Shown here one piece after another: positions 42,499-50,725 of a DNA stretch of 64,000 nt. The translations under genes were made by a program, and so were the position numbers. The stretch spans positions 496,001 to 560,000 of the forward strand of contig QPLR01000001.1 in assembly GCA_003665935.1 (NCBI GenBank), in the 5' to 3' direction. Every line of letters starts with the position of its first letter. Within the stretch, counting starts at the first letter, position 1. The notes below the pieces were generated by a model. It did no database searches. It was not told the DNA's origin and was given only the letters and a program-made list of their open reading frames with translations. The stretch comes from Halobellus sp. Atlit-31R (GTDB lineage Archaea > Halobacteriota > Halobacteria > Halobacteriales > Haloferacaceae).

Positions 42499-43484
42499 CG
42501 GCGACCGTCGCGGTCGGTCTCGCAGCCGGACTCGACGCCGCGTTCGGGGAGCCGCCCGCGAGGATCCACCCGGTCGCACTCCTCGGTCGCGTCGTCGCAC
42601 GGATCGAGCGGGCGGTAGCGGAGTTCGGGACGGAGAGCGTGGTGCGACCGCGGCTCGCCGGGGCCGTCGTCGCGGCCGCCGTGCCGCTCGGATTCGCCGG
42701 CGTCGCGACCGCGCTCGTCGGCGGCGGCGCAGCGGTAGACCCGTGGCTCGGCTCGGCGCTGGCCGGCGGCGTGCTCTTCTCGACGACGAGCCTCCGACTC
42801 CTCCTCGACAGCGGCCGGACCGTGATCCGCGAGAGCGACACCGACGTCGCCGCCGCCCGCGTCTCTCTCCGGGCGCTTGCCGGGCGCGACGCGACGTCGC
42901 TGGACGCCGCACACGTCCGCTCGGCGGCAGTCGAGAGCCTCGCGGAGAACCTCGCCGACGGGCTCGTCGCGCCGCTCCTGGCTTTCGCGGTCGTCGCCGG
43001 GGGCGCAGCGTCGCTGGCTGGTGCACCCAGTTTCGGTACCGCCGCAGCCGGCGCGCCCGCGGCGCTCACGCTCGCGCTCGCTGCCGGCGCGGCCGCCTGG
43101 GTCAAAGCCGTCAACACGCTCGATTCGATGCTGGGTTACCGCTCGAAACCGGTCGGCTGGGCCCCGGCTCGTCTCGACGACGCCGTGATGTGGGTTCCGG
43201 CGCGGCTCTCGGCGCTCCTGCTCGCGGCCGCCGCCGGTGAGCCGACGCTCCCGCTTCGACGGCGCGTCCGGGAACTCGCCCGGCGGCCGTCGTCGCCGAA
43301 CTCCGGGTGGCCGATGGCGACGATGGCGGCGCTGCTGCCCGCTCGGTTGCACAAGCCGGGGACCTACGACCTCGACGCGGGCGCTCCCCTCCCGGACGTT
43401 CGGGCGGCGAGAGCCGCGGTTCGCGTGACGCGGCGCGCCGGGCTGCTCGCGGTCGCGCTCGCGGGGGTGATCGCGTGGTTCTGA
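42489..43484 (+). CDS. cbiB: Adenosylcobinamide-phosphate synthase CbiB/CobD
   Basis: A 331-residue membrane enzyme of about five helices. AAGLDAAFGEPPARIHPVALLGR (split, residues 9-31) is the family's conserved N terminus. ESLAENLADGLVAPL and KAVNTLDSMLGYR carry further conserved polar positions within the membrane domain. It condenses adenosylcobyric acid with aminopropanol phosphate, which CobD (45868-46875) makes. Overlaps the HAD gene and cobS by 10 bp each. Confidence 0.95.
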   Translation: MPVTATVAVGLAAGLDAAFGEPPARIHPVALLGRVVARIERAVAEFGTESVVRPRLAGAVVAAAVPLGFAGVATALVGGGAAVDPWLGSALAGGVLFSTTSLRLLLDSGRTVIRESDTDVAAARVSLRALAGRDATSLDAAHVRSAAVESLAENLADGLVAPLLAFAVVAGGAASLAGAPSFGTAAAGAPAALTLALAAGAAAWVKAVNTLDSMLGYRSKPVGWAPARLDDAVMWVPARLSALLLAAAAGEPTLPLRRRVRELARRPSSPNSGWPMATMAALLPARLHKPGTYDLDAGAPLPDVRAARAAVRVTRRAGLLAVALAGVIAWF

Positions 43485-44239
43485 CCGCGCTGCGCGGGGC
43501 CCTGCGCTTTCTGACCCGGCTTCCCGTCGGCGGCGGCGACGCCGCGTGGGAGGCGTTCCGGCGCACGCCGGTCACGGTCCCGCTCGTCGGTTACGTCGTC
43601 GGCGGGCTCGCCGCGCTCCCGCTTGCGGTCCCGATCCCCGTCCCGAGCGCGGCCGCGCTCTACGTAGTCACGCTCGTGCTCCTCACCGGCGTCACCCACG
43701 CTGACGGCCTCGCCGATCTCGGCGACGCGGCCGCAGTCCACGGCGGCGTCGATACGGACCGTCGCCGCGAGGTGCTCAAAGACTCCCGAACCGGCGTCGG
43801 CGGCGCGCTCGCGGTGTCGCTCGCGCTCGTGACGCTCGGCTTGGGTTCGCTCGGTCTCGCCGGGACGCTCTCGCTGGTCGGCTTCACGCTCGCGCTCGCG
43901 GCGGAGGTCGGATCGAAGACCGGCATCGCGCTGCTCGTCTGCACGCGCGAGGCCGCCCACGAGGGACTGGGCTCGGCGCTGACCGAGAACGCGACCCCGA
44001 CTGACCTCCTACCGGTCGTCGTCGCCACGCTGCCGATATTCGTGCTCGCGGCGGAAGTCGGGACCGGCTACGCGGGGCCGTTCGCCGCGGTCGCAGCCCC
44101 CGTCGCCGTCGCGTGGTTGGTCGGTCGCTGGGCGACGGGCGCGTTAGGCGGCGTCAGCGGCGACGTCCTCGGCGCGGCGAACGAGCTCGGGCGCGTCGCC
44201 GGCGTCCACGCGGGGGTGATCGTGTGGACGCTCTGGTGA
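43475..44239 (+). CDS. cobS: Adenosylcobinamide-GDP ribazoletransferase CobS
   Basis: A 254-residue membrane protein. [18 protein letters not shown] opens the protein as in Cob[21 protein letters not shown] holds the acidic metal-binding motif, and [15 protein letters not shown] follows. It joins adenosylcobinamide-GDP to alpha-ribazole phosphate in the last assembly step. GTG start at 43475 inside the end of cbiB; the C-terminal VIVWTLW overlaps the cobY start by 16 bp. Confidence 0.95.
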   Translation: MVLTALRGALRFLTRLPVGGGDAAWEAFRRTPVTVPLVGYVVGGLAALPLAVPIPVPSAAALYVVTLVLLTGVTHADGLADLGDAAAVHGGVDTDRRREVLKDSRTGVGGALAVSLALVTLGLGSLGLAGTLSLVGFTLALAAEVGSKTGIALLVCTREAAHEGLGSALTENATPTDLLPVVVATLPIFVLAAEVGTGYAGPFAAVAAPVAVAWLVGRWATGALGGVSGDVLGAANELGRVAGVHAGVIVWTLW

Positions 44240-44853
44240 TGTGCGGCGGTTGCGGGACGCGGCTGCGCGGAGCGGACGGTGCGGCGGCACGCACGGAGAA
44301 ACCGCTCGTCGAAATCGGCGGCGAGTCGATGCTCGTCCGCGTCACCGACGCCCTCCGCGGCAGTCGGATCGGACGGGACGGAACCGTCTACGCCGCCGTC
44401 TCGCCCCACGCACCCGACACGGCTGCACGGGCGCGCGAGGTCGCAGACGCGGTCGTCGAGACGCCCGGCGAGGGCTACGTCGCCGACCTCACGACGGCGC
44501 TCGACGCCGTCGGACGGCCCGTACTCACCGTTCCCGCCGACCTCCCACTGCTTGCGTCGGCGCACGTAGACGACGCGCTCGCGCGGGCGACCGGCGGAAC
44601 AGAGAGCGAGAGCGCAGCGTCGGCGGACGACGCCCCGACGTCGCTCACGGTCTGTGTGCCCGCCGCTCTGAAGCGTCGTCTCGGCGCGTCGGTCGACACC
44701 GCCTTCGAGCACGACGGGCGCGAGGTCGCACCGACCGGGCTGAACGTCGTCGCCGGCGACGACGACACCGTGGCGTTGACGTACGACGCTCGCCTCGCGG
44801 TCAACGTGAACCGACCCGCAGACAGAGCGCTCGCGGAGGCGCTGTGCGCGTGA
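44224..44853 (+). CDS. cobY: GTP:adenosylcobinamide-phosphate guanylyltransferase CobY
   Basis: A 209-residue nucleotidyltransferase. [15 protein letters not shown] (residues about 5-19) is the GTP-binding loop, [16 protein letters not shown] follows, and [14 protein letters not shown] carries the metal-binding Asp. CobY is the archaeal enzyme replacing bacterial CobU and makes adenosylcobinamide-GDP. GTG at 44224 gives MDALVMCGG, the expected N terminus. It overlaps cobT by 10 bp. The C-terminal [16 protein letters not shown] matches family ends. Confidence 0.93.
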   Translation: MDALVMCGGCGTRLRGADGAAARTEKPLVEIGGESMLVRVTDALRGSRIGRDGTVYAAVSPHAPDTAARAREVADAVVETPGEGYVADLTTALDAVGRPVLTVPADLPLLASAHVDDALARATGGTESESAASADDAPTSLTVCVPAALKRRLGASVDTAFEHDGREVAPTGLNVVAGDDDTVALTYDARLAVNVNRPADRALAEALCA

Positions 44854-45878
44854 TCCTCGTCGCGGGGACGACCCGCACGGCCGAGATCGACGGGATCAGC
44901 GCCGCCGGTGCGTCCCGGGCGCTGCTCGCACACACGCCCAGCGCCGACGCCGAGATCCTCGCCTACGGCGACACGGTCCGCGCGCCCGTCACGCCCGTGA
45001 GTCCGACGGGCTGTCCGACGCCCGCGGCCGTGACGCGCGCCGTCCGAGAACGGCTCGGCTTCGACCTGACGGTCGTCGACGGCGGGCTGGCGCGACCGAC
45101 CGGTGCGCCGACGGTCTCGGTGGGTGCCCGCCCCGGTCGCGACATCCGGGAGCCGGACCCCGTCCCGACCGCGCCGGGCGCGTTCGCGGCCGCGCGGGAG
45201 TACGGGCGCAAGCTCCCGGACGACCGGATCGTCGTCGGCGAGACGATCCCGGGCGGGACGACGACGGCGCTCGCAGTCCTCCGCGCGCTCGGCGAGGATG
45301 CGGTCCGGACGTCGTCGTCGCTCCCGGAGAACCCCGTCGGGCTGAAATCGGAGGTCGTCGCCGACGCGCTGGCGGCGTCGGATCTCGATCCGGGCGGGGG
45401 AGCCCACTCGCCGGGACCGGTTCTCCGAGCCGTCGGGGATCCGGTGCTGGCGGTCGCTGCCGGGCTCACCGCCGGCGCGCTCGAGGCCGGGACCGAGGTC
45501 GTCCTCGGCGGTGGCACACAGCTGCTCGCGGCCGCGGCGCTCGTCAGACACGCCGGTGTCCCGGACCGGGCGACGCTCGCGACGACGCCGTATCTGGCCG
45601 CCGACGTGCCGGGGCTCGGCGACGCCGCCGACGGTCTCGAACTCGATCTCTCCGTCGCCGACCCCGGCTTCGACGCCCCAGACGCGGGGCCGCTGACCGC
45701 CTACGCCGACGGCGTCGCGAAGGAGGGCGCGGGGATGGGTGGCGCGCTCTATCTCGCCGCGGAGGCCGAGCGGCTCGACGAGGTGACGGCCGCGACGCAC
45801 GCGGTGCTCGATCGACTCGGCGCGGGCCGGGCGGAGGCGGACGCGGAGACGGACGCGGAGGAATCGGATGGATCCTGA
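44844..45878 (+). CDS. cobT: Nicotinate mononucleotide-dependent phosphoribosyltransferase CobT-like
   Basis: A 344-residue protein of the archaeal CobT group. Typical parts are [60 protein letters not shown] and [14 protein letters not shown]; the last carries the glutamate expected as the catalytic base. It makes alpha-ribazole phosphate from NaMN and dimethylbenzimidazole or another base for the lower ligand. GTG start at 44844. The acidic 15-residue end runs into cobD with an 11-bp overlap. Confidence 0.9.
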   Translation: MRVILVAGTTRTAEIDGISAAGASRALLAHTPSADAEILAYGDTVRAPVTPVSPTGCPTPAAVTRAVRERLGFDLTVVDGGLARPTGAPTVSVGARPGRDIREPDPVPTAPGAFAAAREYGRKLPDDRIVVGETIPGGTTTALAVLRALGEDAVRTSSSLPENPVGLKSEVVADALAASDLDPGGGAHSPGPVLRAVGDPVLAVAAGLTAGALEAGTEVVLGGGTQLLAAAALVRHAGVPDRATLATTPYLAADVPGLGDAADGLELDLSVADPGFDAPDAGPLTAYADGVAKEGAGMGGALYLAAEAERLDEVTAATHAVLDRLGAGRAEADAETDAEESDGS

Positions 45879-46875
45879 CAGTATCGCGGACGTCTCACGC
45901 GTCCCGCACGGCGGCAGCGACGACGCGAGCCGCGTCGACTTCAGCGCGAACACGAACCCCGTCCGGCCCGAGGGCGTCGCGGCCGTCTACGAGGCGGCGC
46001 TCGCCGACGCCACGCGGTACGCCGACGACTTCGCGGCGTTCCGCGCGGCGGCCGCGGCGTACGTCGACTGCGACCCCGGCGCCGTGATCCCGACGGCCGG
46101 CGGCTTGGCGGCCCTCCGGCTCGCCTTCGGCGTCACCGTCGCGCCGGGCGACCGCGTGCTCGTCCCCGAGCCGGGGTTCGGCGAGTACGCCCGCGAGATC
46201 CGCCTGCAGGGCGGCGAGCCCGTCGGCGTCGCGCACGACGAGCTCCTCGACTGCGACCCCGCCGAGTGCGACGCTGCGGTCGTCTGCACCCCGAACAACC
46301 CGACCGGCGAGCTCGCCGACCGCGACGCGCTCCGGCGGTTCCTGTCGGAGTGCCGCGCGTCGGACGTCCCGCTGGTCGCCGACGAGGCGTTCCTGGACTT
46401 CACCGACGCGCCGAGTCTGGCGGGCGAGGCGGGCGCGATCGTCGCCCGTTCGCTGACGAAGATGTTCGGCCTGCCGGGCATCCGCGCCGGCTTCGCCGTC
46501 GCGACCGGCGACCTCGGCGAGCGGCTCCGAACGGCTCGCCCGGCGTGGGCGCTCTCGACGCCGGCGTCGGCGGTCGGCGCGCACTGCCTCCGGCAAGCCG
46601 AATTCGTCGAGCGCACGCGCGAGCGCGTCGCGTCCGAGCGCGAACGGATGCGCGGGGCGCTCGCCGATTCCTTCGACGTCGCCCCCTCCGACGCCCCCTT
46701 CCTGCTCCTCGACGTCGGCGAGGAATCGGTCGACGCGGTGCTCGAACGCGCTCGCGCGGGCGGCGTCGTAGTTCGGGACGCGCGGACGTTCGCGCGCCTG
46801 GACTCGCACGTGCGCGTGGCCGTGCGCCGCCCGCACGAGAACGACCTGTTGCTCGACGCCCTGCTCGAGCGATGA
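45868..46875 (+). CDS. cobD: Threonine-phosphate decarboxylase/PLP aminotransferase CobD
   Basis: A 335-residue class I/II fold PLP enzyme. [15 protein letters not shown] is the N-terminal motif shared with histidinol-phosphate aminotransferase, [14 protein letters not shown] and [11 protein letters not shown] bind PLP, and [16 protein letters not shown] has the Schiff-base lysine. In this operon it should make (R)-1-amino-2-propanol phosphate for CbiB. An aminotransferase role cannot be excluded from sequence alone. It overlaps cobT by 11 bp and cbiZ by 4 bp. Confidence 0.88.
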   Translation: MDPDSIADVSRVPHGGSDDASRVDFSANTNPVRPEGVAAVYEAALADATRYADDFAAFRAAAAAYVDCDPGAVIPTAGGLAALRLAFGVTVAPGDRVLVPEPGFGEYAREIRLQGGEPVGVAHDELLDCDPAECDAAVVCTPNNPTGELADRDALRRFLSECRASDVPLVADEAFLDFTDAPSLAGEAGAIVARSLTKMFGLPGIRAGFAVATGDLGERLRTARPAWALSTPASAVGAHCLRQAEFVERTRERVASERERMRGALADSFDVAPSDAPFLLLDVGEESVDAVLERARAGGVVVRDARTFARLDSHVRVAVRRPHENDLLLDALLER

Positions 46876-47672
46876 CGAGCGGTCCGAGTCGGTCGGACGC
46901 GTCGGCTCCGGCGACGGTGTTCACGGCGACCGTCCGCGACGAGCTCTGCCGGCTCTCCCGGCCCGGCACCCGATGGCTCTCGACGGGCTACGACGGCGGC
47001 GAGTCGCGGGCCGACGCCGCGTATCTCCTCTCGGTTCCGGAGGGCTGGGACGACGTCGACGTGGCCGCGTACGTACGAAGGCGTCGCCGACGCGCCGGCT
47101 TCGACGGGGACGGCCCCGCGTTGCTCACGGGCGTCTCGATGCGACACGCCCACCGCGCGCGCCTCGGCCCCGTCGAGGCCGTCGTCACCGCGGGCGTGAG
47201 CAACCCGGCGGCGCTGCCTGTAGAGCAGGAGACGGCGGAGCCCGCACCGAGCGACCGTCGGTCGGACGCCGACGGGCGGCCGCCCGTCGGCACCGTCAAC
47301 GTCGTCGTCGGAACGACCCGAGCGCTCGAACCGGGCGCGCTCCCGAACCTCGTCGCCGTCGCCGCGGAGGCGAAAGCGACGACGCTGCTCGCGCGGACCG
47401 GCTTCCCCGGAACGACCTCCGACGCCGTCCTCGCCGGCTGCGACCCGGCGGGCGAACCCGCGCCGTTCTCCGGGAGCGCCACGGCGGTCGGTGCGGCCGC
47501 GCGGGCCTGCGTCCGCGACGCGCTCGTGGCCGCGCTCGACTCGCGGTACGCGGACGCGGACGCGGAGCCGCCGGCGTCGGTCGAAGCGGCGGAGTACGGC
47601 GTCGTGACCGCCGAGCGTGCGCGGGTGTCGCGGGTCGCGGGCGGCGGGGGCGCGGGCGATCACGGTCGGTGA
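46872..47672 (+). CDS. cbiZ: Adenosylcobinamide amidohydrolase CbiZ
   Basis: A 266-residue protein of the CbiZ family: WLSTGYDGGESRADAAYLL near residue 35, LLTGVSMRHAHRAR, VVTAGVSNPAALP and TVNVVVGTTRALEPGALPNLV, with FPGTTSDAVLAGC toward the end. CbiZ cleaves salvaged adenosylcobinamide to adenosylcobyric acid so that CbiB can rebuild the side chain. Its presence means the cell recovers corrinoids from outside. Last gene of the overlapping run; cbiA follows after 74 bp with its own promoter. Confidence 0.92.
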   Translation: MTSGPSRSDASAPATVFTATVRDELCRLSRPGTRWLSTGYDGGESRADAAYLLSVPEGWDDVDVAAYVRRRRRRAGFDGDGPALLTGVSMRHAHRARLGPVEAVVTAGVSNPAALPVEQETAEPAPSDRRSDADGRPPVGTVNVVVGTTRALEPGALPNLVAVAAEAKATTLLARTGFPGTTSDAVLAGCDPAGEPAPFSGSATAVGAAARACVRDALVAALDSRYADADAEPPASVEAAEYGVVTAERARVSRVAGGGGAGDHGR

Positions 47673-47713
47673 GCTACGAGCCCGGTGTCGCTGGAGGCAC
47701 TCCCGCACGAAAC

Positions 47714-47720
47714 CATTTAA
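47714..47720 (+). promoter_or_regulatory. TATA box of cbiA
   Basis: CGAAAC followed by CATTTAA lies about 30 nt before the ATG at 47747, giving a leaderless transcript and separating cbiA from the upstream operon. Confidence 0.6.
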
Positions 47721-47746
47721 CCGAGCGGGCCGTCGACAGTCTCTCG

Positions 47747-49078
47747 ATGACGACCGACGCGGTGCCCTCTGACCTCCCGGGCGTCGTCCTCGCGGGGACG
47801 GCCTCCGGCGTAGGCAAGACCGTCGCGACGCTGGCCGTCTGCCGGGCGCTCGAGCGTGCCGGCCGAACGCCCGTCGCAGCCAAGGCCGGCCCCGACTTCA
47901 TCGATCCGAGTCACCACGCCGCCGTCCTCGACCGGCCGTCGCGGACGCTCGATCCGTGGATGGCGGGCGAGTCGGGAATCCACCGCGCCTACGCCCGCGG
48001 GGCCGACGACGGCGACGTCTGCGTCGTCGAGGGGATGATGGGCCTCTACGACGGCGACGTGAGCACCGCGGCCGTCGCCGAGGCGCTCGACCTCCCGGTC
48101 GTGCTCGTCGTCGACGCCACCGCGGGGATGGAGAGCGTCGCCGCTACGGCGCTTGGGTTCCAGCAGTACGCCGACCGCGCGGGCTACGACGTCGACGTCG
48201 TCGGGCTGCTCGCCGCCCGCGCTCACGGCGGTCGGCACGAACGCGGCATCCGCGACGCCGTCGAGGGGCTCCGGTACGTCGGCCGGACGCCGCCGCTGGA
48301 CGGTCTCGAGATCCCCGGTCGACACCTCGGGTTGCACTTCGGCGACGAGTCGCCCGTCACCGCGGAGGCGCTCGACGGCGCGGCGCGGCAGATCCGGACC
48401 GACACCCTCTTGCATCTGGTTCGATCTCCGCGTTTCGACACCGCGCCCTCTCTCCGCGCCGCCGACGAGACGGGTCTCCGCGTCGCGGTCGCCGCCGACG
48501 ACGCCTTCCGGTTCATCTACCCGAGCACGCGCGACCGCCTGGCAGCCCGCGCATCGGTCGAGCTGTTCTCGCCCGTCGCGGGCGACGCCGTCCCCGACTG
48601 CGACGCGGTCTACCTCCCCGGCGGCTACCCGGAACGCCACGCCGCGGCGCTGGCCGACTCCCGGACGCTCGACGAGCTGGCGGCGCTCGCCGCCGACGCA
48701 GTGCCGATATTCGGCGAGTGCGGCGGGATGATGATCCTCGGCGAGTCGCTGACGACCGGCGACGGCGACTCCCACGCGATGGCGGGCGTGCTGCCGGTCG
48801 AGACGCGGATGACCGACCGGCCGGTCGGGCTGGACCACGTCGGCGTCCGCGCTCGCGAGGACTGTCTGCTCTCGCCCGCGGGCGGGACGCGGCGCGGGCA
48901 CGAGTTCCACTACTCCTCGGCGACGGCCGCCCCCGACGCCCGCTACGCCTTCGAGATGGTCCGGGGCGCGGGGCTCGACGGCGCCAACGACGGTCTCCGT
49001 GAGTATCGCACGCTCGGCACGTACGCGCACTTTCACGTCGGTTCGGGCGCGTTCGACTACTTCCTCGAAGCGGTGTAG
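47747..49078 (+). CDS. cbiA: Cobyrinate a,c-diamide synthase CbiA
   Basis: A 443-residue glutamine amidotransferase. The N-terminal P-loop-like VLAGTASGVGKTVATLAVCRAL and KAGPDFIDPSHH belong to the dethiobiotin-synthetase-like synthase domain. The C-terminal triad glutaminase has PIFGECGGMMILGES with the nucleophile Cys and HEFHYSS. It amidates the a and c side chains of cobyrinate in de novo corrin synthesis. The CobB paralogue of the aerobic route is close in sequence, but context favours the archaeal name. Confidence 0.93.
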   Translation: MTTDAVPSDLPGVVLAGTASGVGKTVATLAVCRALERAGRTPVAAKAGPDFIDPSHHAAVLDRPSRTLDPWMAGESGIHRAYARGADDGDVCVVEGMMGLYDGDVSTAAVAEALDLPVVLVVDATAGMESVAATALGFQQYADRAGYDVDVVGLLAARAHGGRHERGIRDAVEGLRYVGRTPPLDGLEIPGRHLGLHFGDESPVTAEALDGAARQIRTDTLLHLVRSPRFDTAPSLRAADETGLRVAVAADDAFRFIYPSTRDRLAARASVELFSPVAGDAVPDCDAVYLPGGYPERHAAALADSRTLDELAALAADAVPIFGECGGMMILGESLTTGDGDSHAMAGVLPVETRMTDRPVGLDHVGVRAREDCLLSPAGGTRRGHEFHYSSATAAPDARYAFEMVRGAGLDGANDGLREYRTLGTYAHFHVGSGAFDYFLEAV

Positions 49079-49117
49079 CCGCGCCCGCTCCCCCGCGCGG
49101 CGATCCATCTCGCAGGG

Positions 49118-49124
49118 TTTATCC
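49118..49124 (+). promoter_or_regulatory. TATA box of the L37Ae-RpoP-Pcc1 transcript
   Basis: TTTATCC lies about 30 nt before the ATG at 49151, at the leaderless distance. Confidence 0.6.
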
Positions 49125-49150
49125 CGCCGCCGGCGGTACAACGCGGTACT

Positions 49151-49423
49151 ATGGCCGACAACAGAGCGCGCAAGACCGGCAGTGCCGGTCGCTTCGGAGC
49201 GCGATACGGGCGCGTTGCCCGCCGACGCGTCAAGGAGATCGAAGAGGAGATGCGGACCGCGACGGTCGACGAGGACAGCGTCACCCGTCTGGAACCCGGC
49301 ATCTGGCAGAACGACGAGACCGGCGAGATCTTCACCGGCGGGAGCTACCGACCCCAGACCCCCGGCGGCAAGCAGGTCCGTCGCTCCATCCGCGCCGCGC
49401 TCTCCGGCGACGGCGACGAGTAA
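49151..49423 (+). CDS. rpl37ae: 50S ribosomal protein L37Ae, zinc-finger cysteines lost
   Basis: A 90-residue ribosomal protein. [20 protein letters not shown] (residues 12-31) and [21 protein letters not shown] match archaeal L37Ae closely. The family's four zinc ligands (CPxC...CxxC) are absent: the region reads [21 protein letters not shown], so the protein has no cysteine at all. Fold presumably kept by other contacts. It is followed by rpoP and pcc1 at short spacing, a common archaeal translation/transcription cluster. Confidence 0.92.
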   Translation: MADNRARKTGSAGRFGARYGRVARRRVKEIEEEMRTATVDEDSVTRLEPGIWQNDETGEIFTGGSYRPQTPGGKQVRRSIRAALSGDGDE

Positions 49424-49447
49424 CCCAGTCGATCCACTACCTGAACG

Positions 49448-49582
49448 ATGAGCTACAAGTGTTCACGCTGTAAGCGCGACGTCGAACTGGACGAGTACGG
49501 CGGCGTCCGCTGTCCGTACTGCGGCCACCGCGTTCTGCTGAAGGAGCGCGCCCCGGACGTCAAGGACGTTCCGGTCGAGTAA
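49448..49582 (+). CDS. rpoP: DNA-directed RNA polymerase subunit P (Rpo12)
   Basis: A 44-residue protein translated from ATG at 49448: [11 protein letters not shown] and [16 protein letters not shown] give the two CxxC pairs of RPB12/RpoP zinc binding. It stabilises RpoD/RpoL in the polymerase. It lies 24 bp after the L37Ae gene and 11 bp before pcc1. Unlike its neighbour L37Ae it keeps all four zinc cysteines. Confidence 0.95.
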   Translation: MSYKCSRCKRDVELDEYGGVRCPYCGHRVLLKERAPDVKDVPVE

Positions 49583-49593
49583 CCCTTTCTTCG

Positions 49594-49926
49594 ATGCCGA
49601 GCCGACGGGGCCCCACGGACGGGGCCGCACACGAGGCCGCGATCGACTTCGAGTACGACGACGAGCGGTTCGCCCGCCGGGTCGGCGAGAGCGTCCGCGT
49701 CGAGGTCGGCGAGATCGCGGACGACAGGTCCCGAGCGGACGTCACACGCGACGGTCGCACAGTCCACGTCGCGGTTTCGGCCGCCGACCTCGTCGCGTTG
49801 CGCGCGGGCGTGAACACGTGGATCCGGCTGGTGCAGGTCGCCGAGGACGTCGCACAGGCGGGAGCGAGCGCCGGCGCGGGGAAACCGGACGACGGCGACG
49901 GCGGCGATCGCTCCGAAGTGTCGTGA
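49594..49926 (+). CDS. pcc1: KEOPS complex subunit Pcc1
   Basis: A 110-residue protein. AAIDFEYDDERFARRVGESVRVE and the strand-helix end (VAVSAADLVALRAGVNTWIRLVQVAEDV) match Pcc1, the dimerising subunit of KEOPS, which makes threonylcarbamoyl-adenosine at tRNA position 37. The tail after residue 90 is Gly/Asp-rich and disordered. Co-located with rpoP and prefoldin, as often in archaea. Confidence 0.88.
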   Translation: MPSRRGPTDGAAHEAAIDFEYDDERFARRVGESVRVEVGEIADDRSRADVTRDGRTVHVAVSAADLVALRAGVNTWIRLVQVAEDVAQAGASAGAGKPDDGDGGDRSEVS

Positions 49927-49983
49927 GCGCGGGGCGAGCGGAGAATACGGGCCTTTTTCAGTCCGCATCCCGTCGCCACGCGT

Positions 49984-50370
49984 ATGCAGGGTAATCTGCC
50001 GCCGGAAGCGCAGGAGAAGCTCGAAGAACTGCAGGACCTTCAGGAGACGGCCCAGAAGGTCGCCGCGCAGAAGGAACAGGCCGAGTCCACGCTCAACGAG
50101 TCGAAGACGGCGCTCGACGCCCTCGACGAGATCGACGAGGCGACCACGATGTACCGCGAGGTCGGCGAACTGCTCGTCGAGACCGACTACGACGACGCTC
50201 ACGAGGAGCTCTCCGATAAGGTCGACAGCCTCGAGATCCGCGTCGAACAGCTCGGCAAACAGGAAGAGCGCGTCGAACAGCAGTTCGAGAGCCTGCAGGA
50301 AGAGCTCCAGCAGATGCTCCAGGGCGGCGCGGGCGGCGGCCCGATGGGCCCCGGCGGCGCTGGCGCATAA
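49984..50370 (+). CDS. pfdB: Prefoldin subunit beta
   Basis: A 128-residue chaperone subunit with two long coiled-coil helices ([40 protein letters not shown]) joined by a beta hairpin ([18 protein letters not shown]). The C-terminal Gly/Pro/Ala tail is flexible. Prefoldin hexamers deliver unfolded proteins to the thermosome. Start ATG at 49984, with CTTTTTCAG as a TATA-like element about 28 nt before. Overlaps nothing; DUF3194 follows at 4 bp. Confidence 0.95.
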   Translation: MQGNLPPEAQEKLEELQDLQETAQKVAAQKEQAESTLNESKTALDALDEIDEATTMYREVGELLVETDYDDAHEELSDKVDSLEIRVEQLGKQEERVEQQFESLQEELQQMLQGGAGGGPMGPGGAGA

Positions 50371-50374
50371 GCCG

Positions 50375-50626
50375 ATGCCGACCGACGAAGAAGTCGTCCA
50401 GACGGCCGCCGAGGCCGCAGAGGGCGTGATTTTCGCCCACTACAAGCAGTCGGAGCTGACCGACTTCGACGTGACCGTCACGTTCGAGGACGGCGTCCTC
50501 GACGTCGACGTCTACGTCAACGCCCCCGACGAGACGGACGAGAGCGCCGACGCCGTCGCCGACGAGGCCGCCCGGGCCGCCGGGGAGGCGGTCGACGACC
50601 TGTTCGCGGCGGACGCAGACGAGTAG
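50375..50626 (+). CDS. DUF3194 family protein
   Basis: An 83-residue acidic protein: EEVVQTAAEAAEGVIFAHYKQSE is an N-terminal helix, DFDVTVTFEDGVLDVDVYVN two strands, and the last third a helix of Ala, Asp and Glu. It is regularly next to prefoldin beta in archaea, which is the main support for naming DUF3194. No enzymatic motif; role unknown, possibly linked to chaperone function. Confidence 0.82.
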   Translation: MPTDEEVVQTAAEAAEGVIFAHYKQSELTDFDVTVTFEDGVLDVDVYVNAPDETDESADAVADEAARAAGEAVDDLFAADADE

Positions 50627-50725
50627 TCGGGTCGTCGGTCGTGATTCTCGACCGGCGGTGGTTCACGTTCGAGCAGCGACGGCGCTCTCGGGCGCAGTCG
50701 AGAGGAGTACGCCGTCGGTAGCGAC

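Noticed and set aside
46973-47746. In-frame extension of CbiA upstream to 46973
   Set aside because: It overlaps cbiZ in another frame and is Arg-rich. The promoter and family start place the beginning at 47747.
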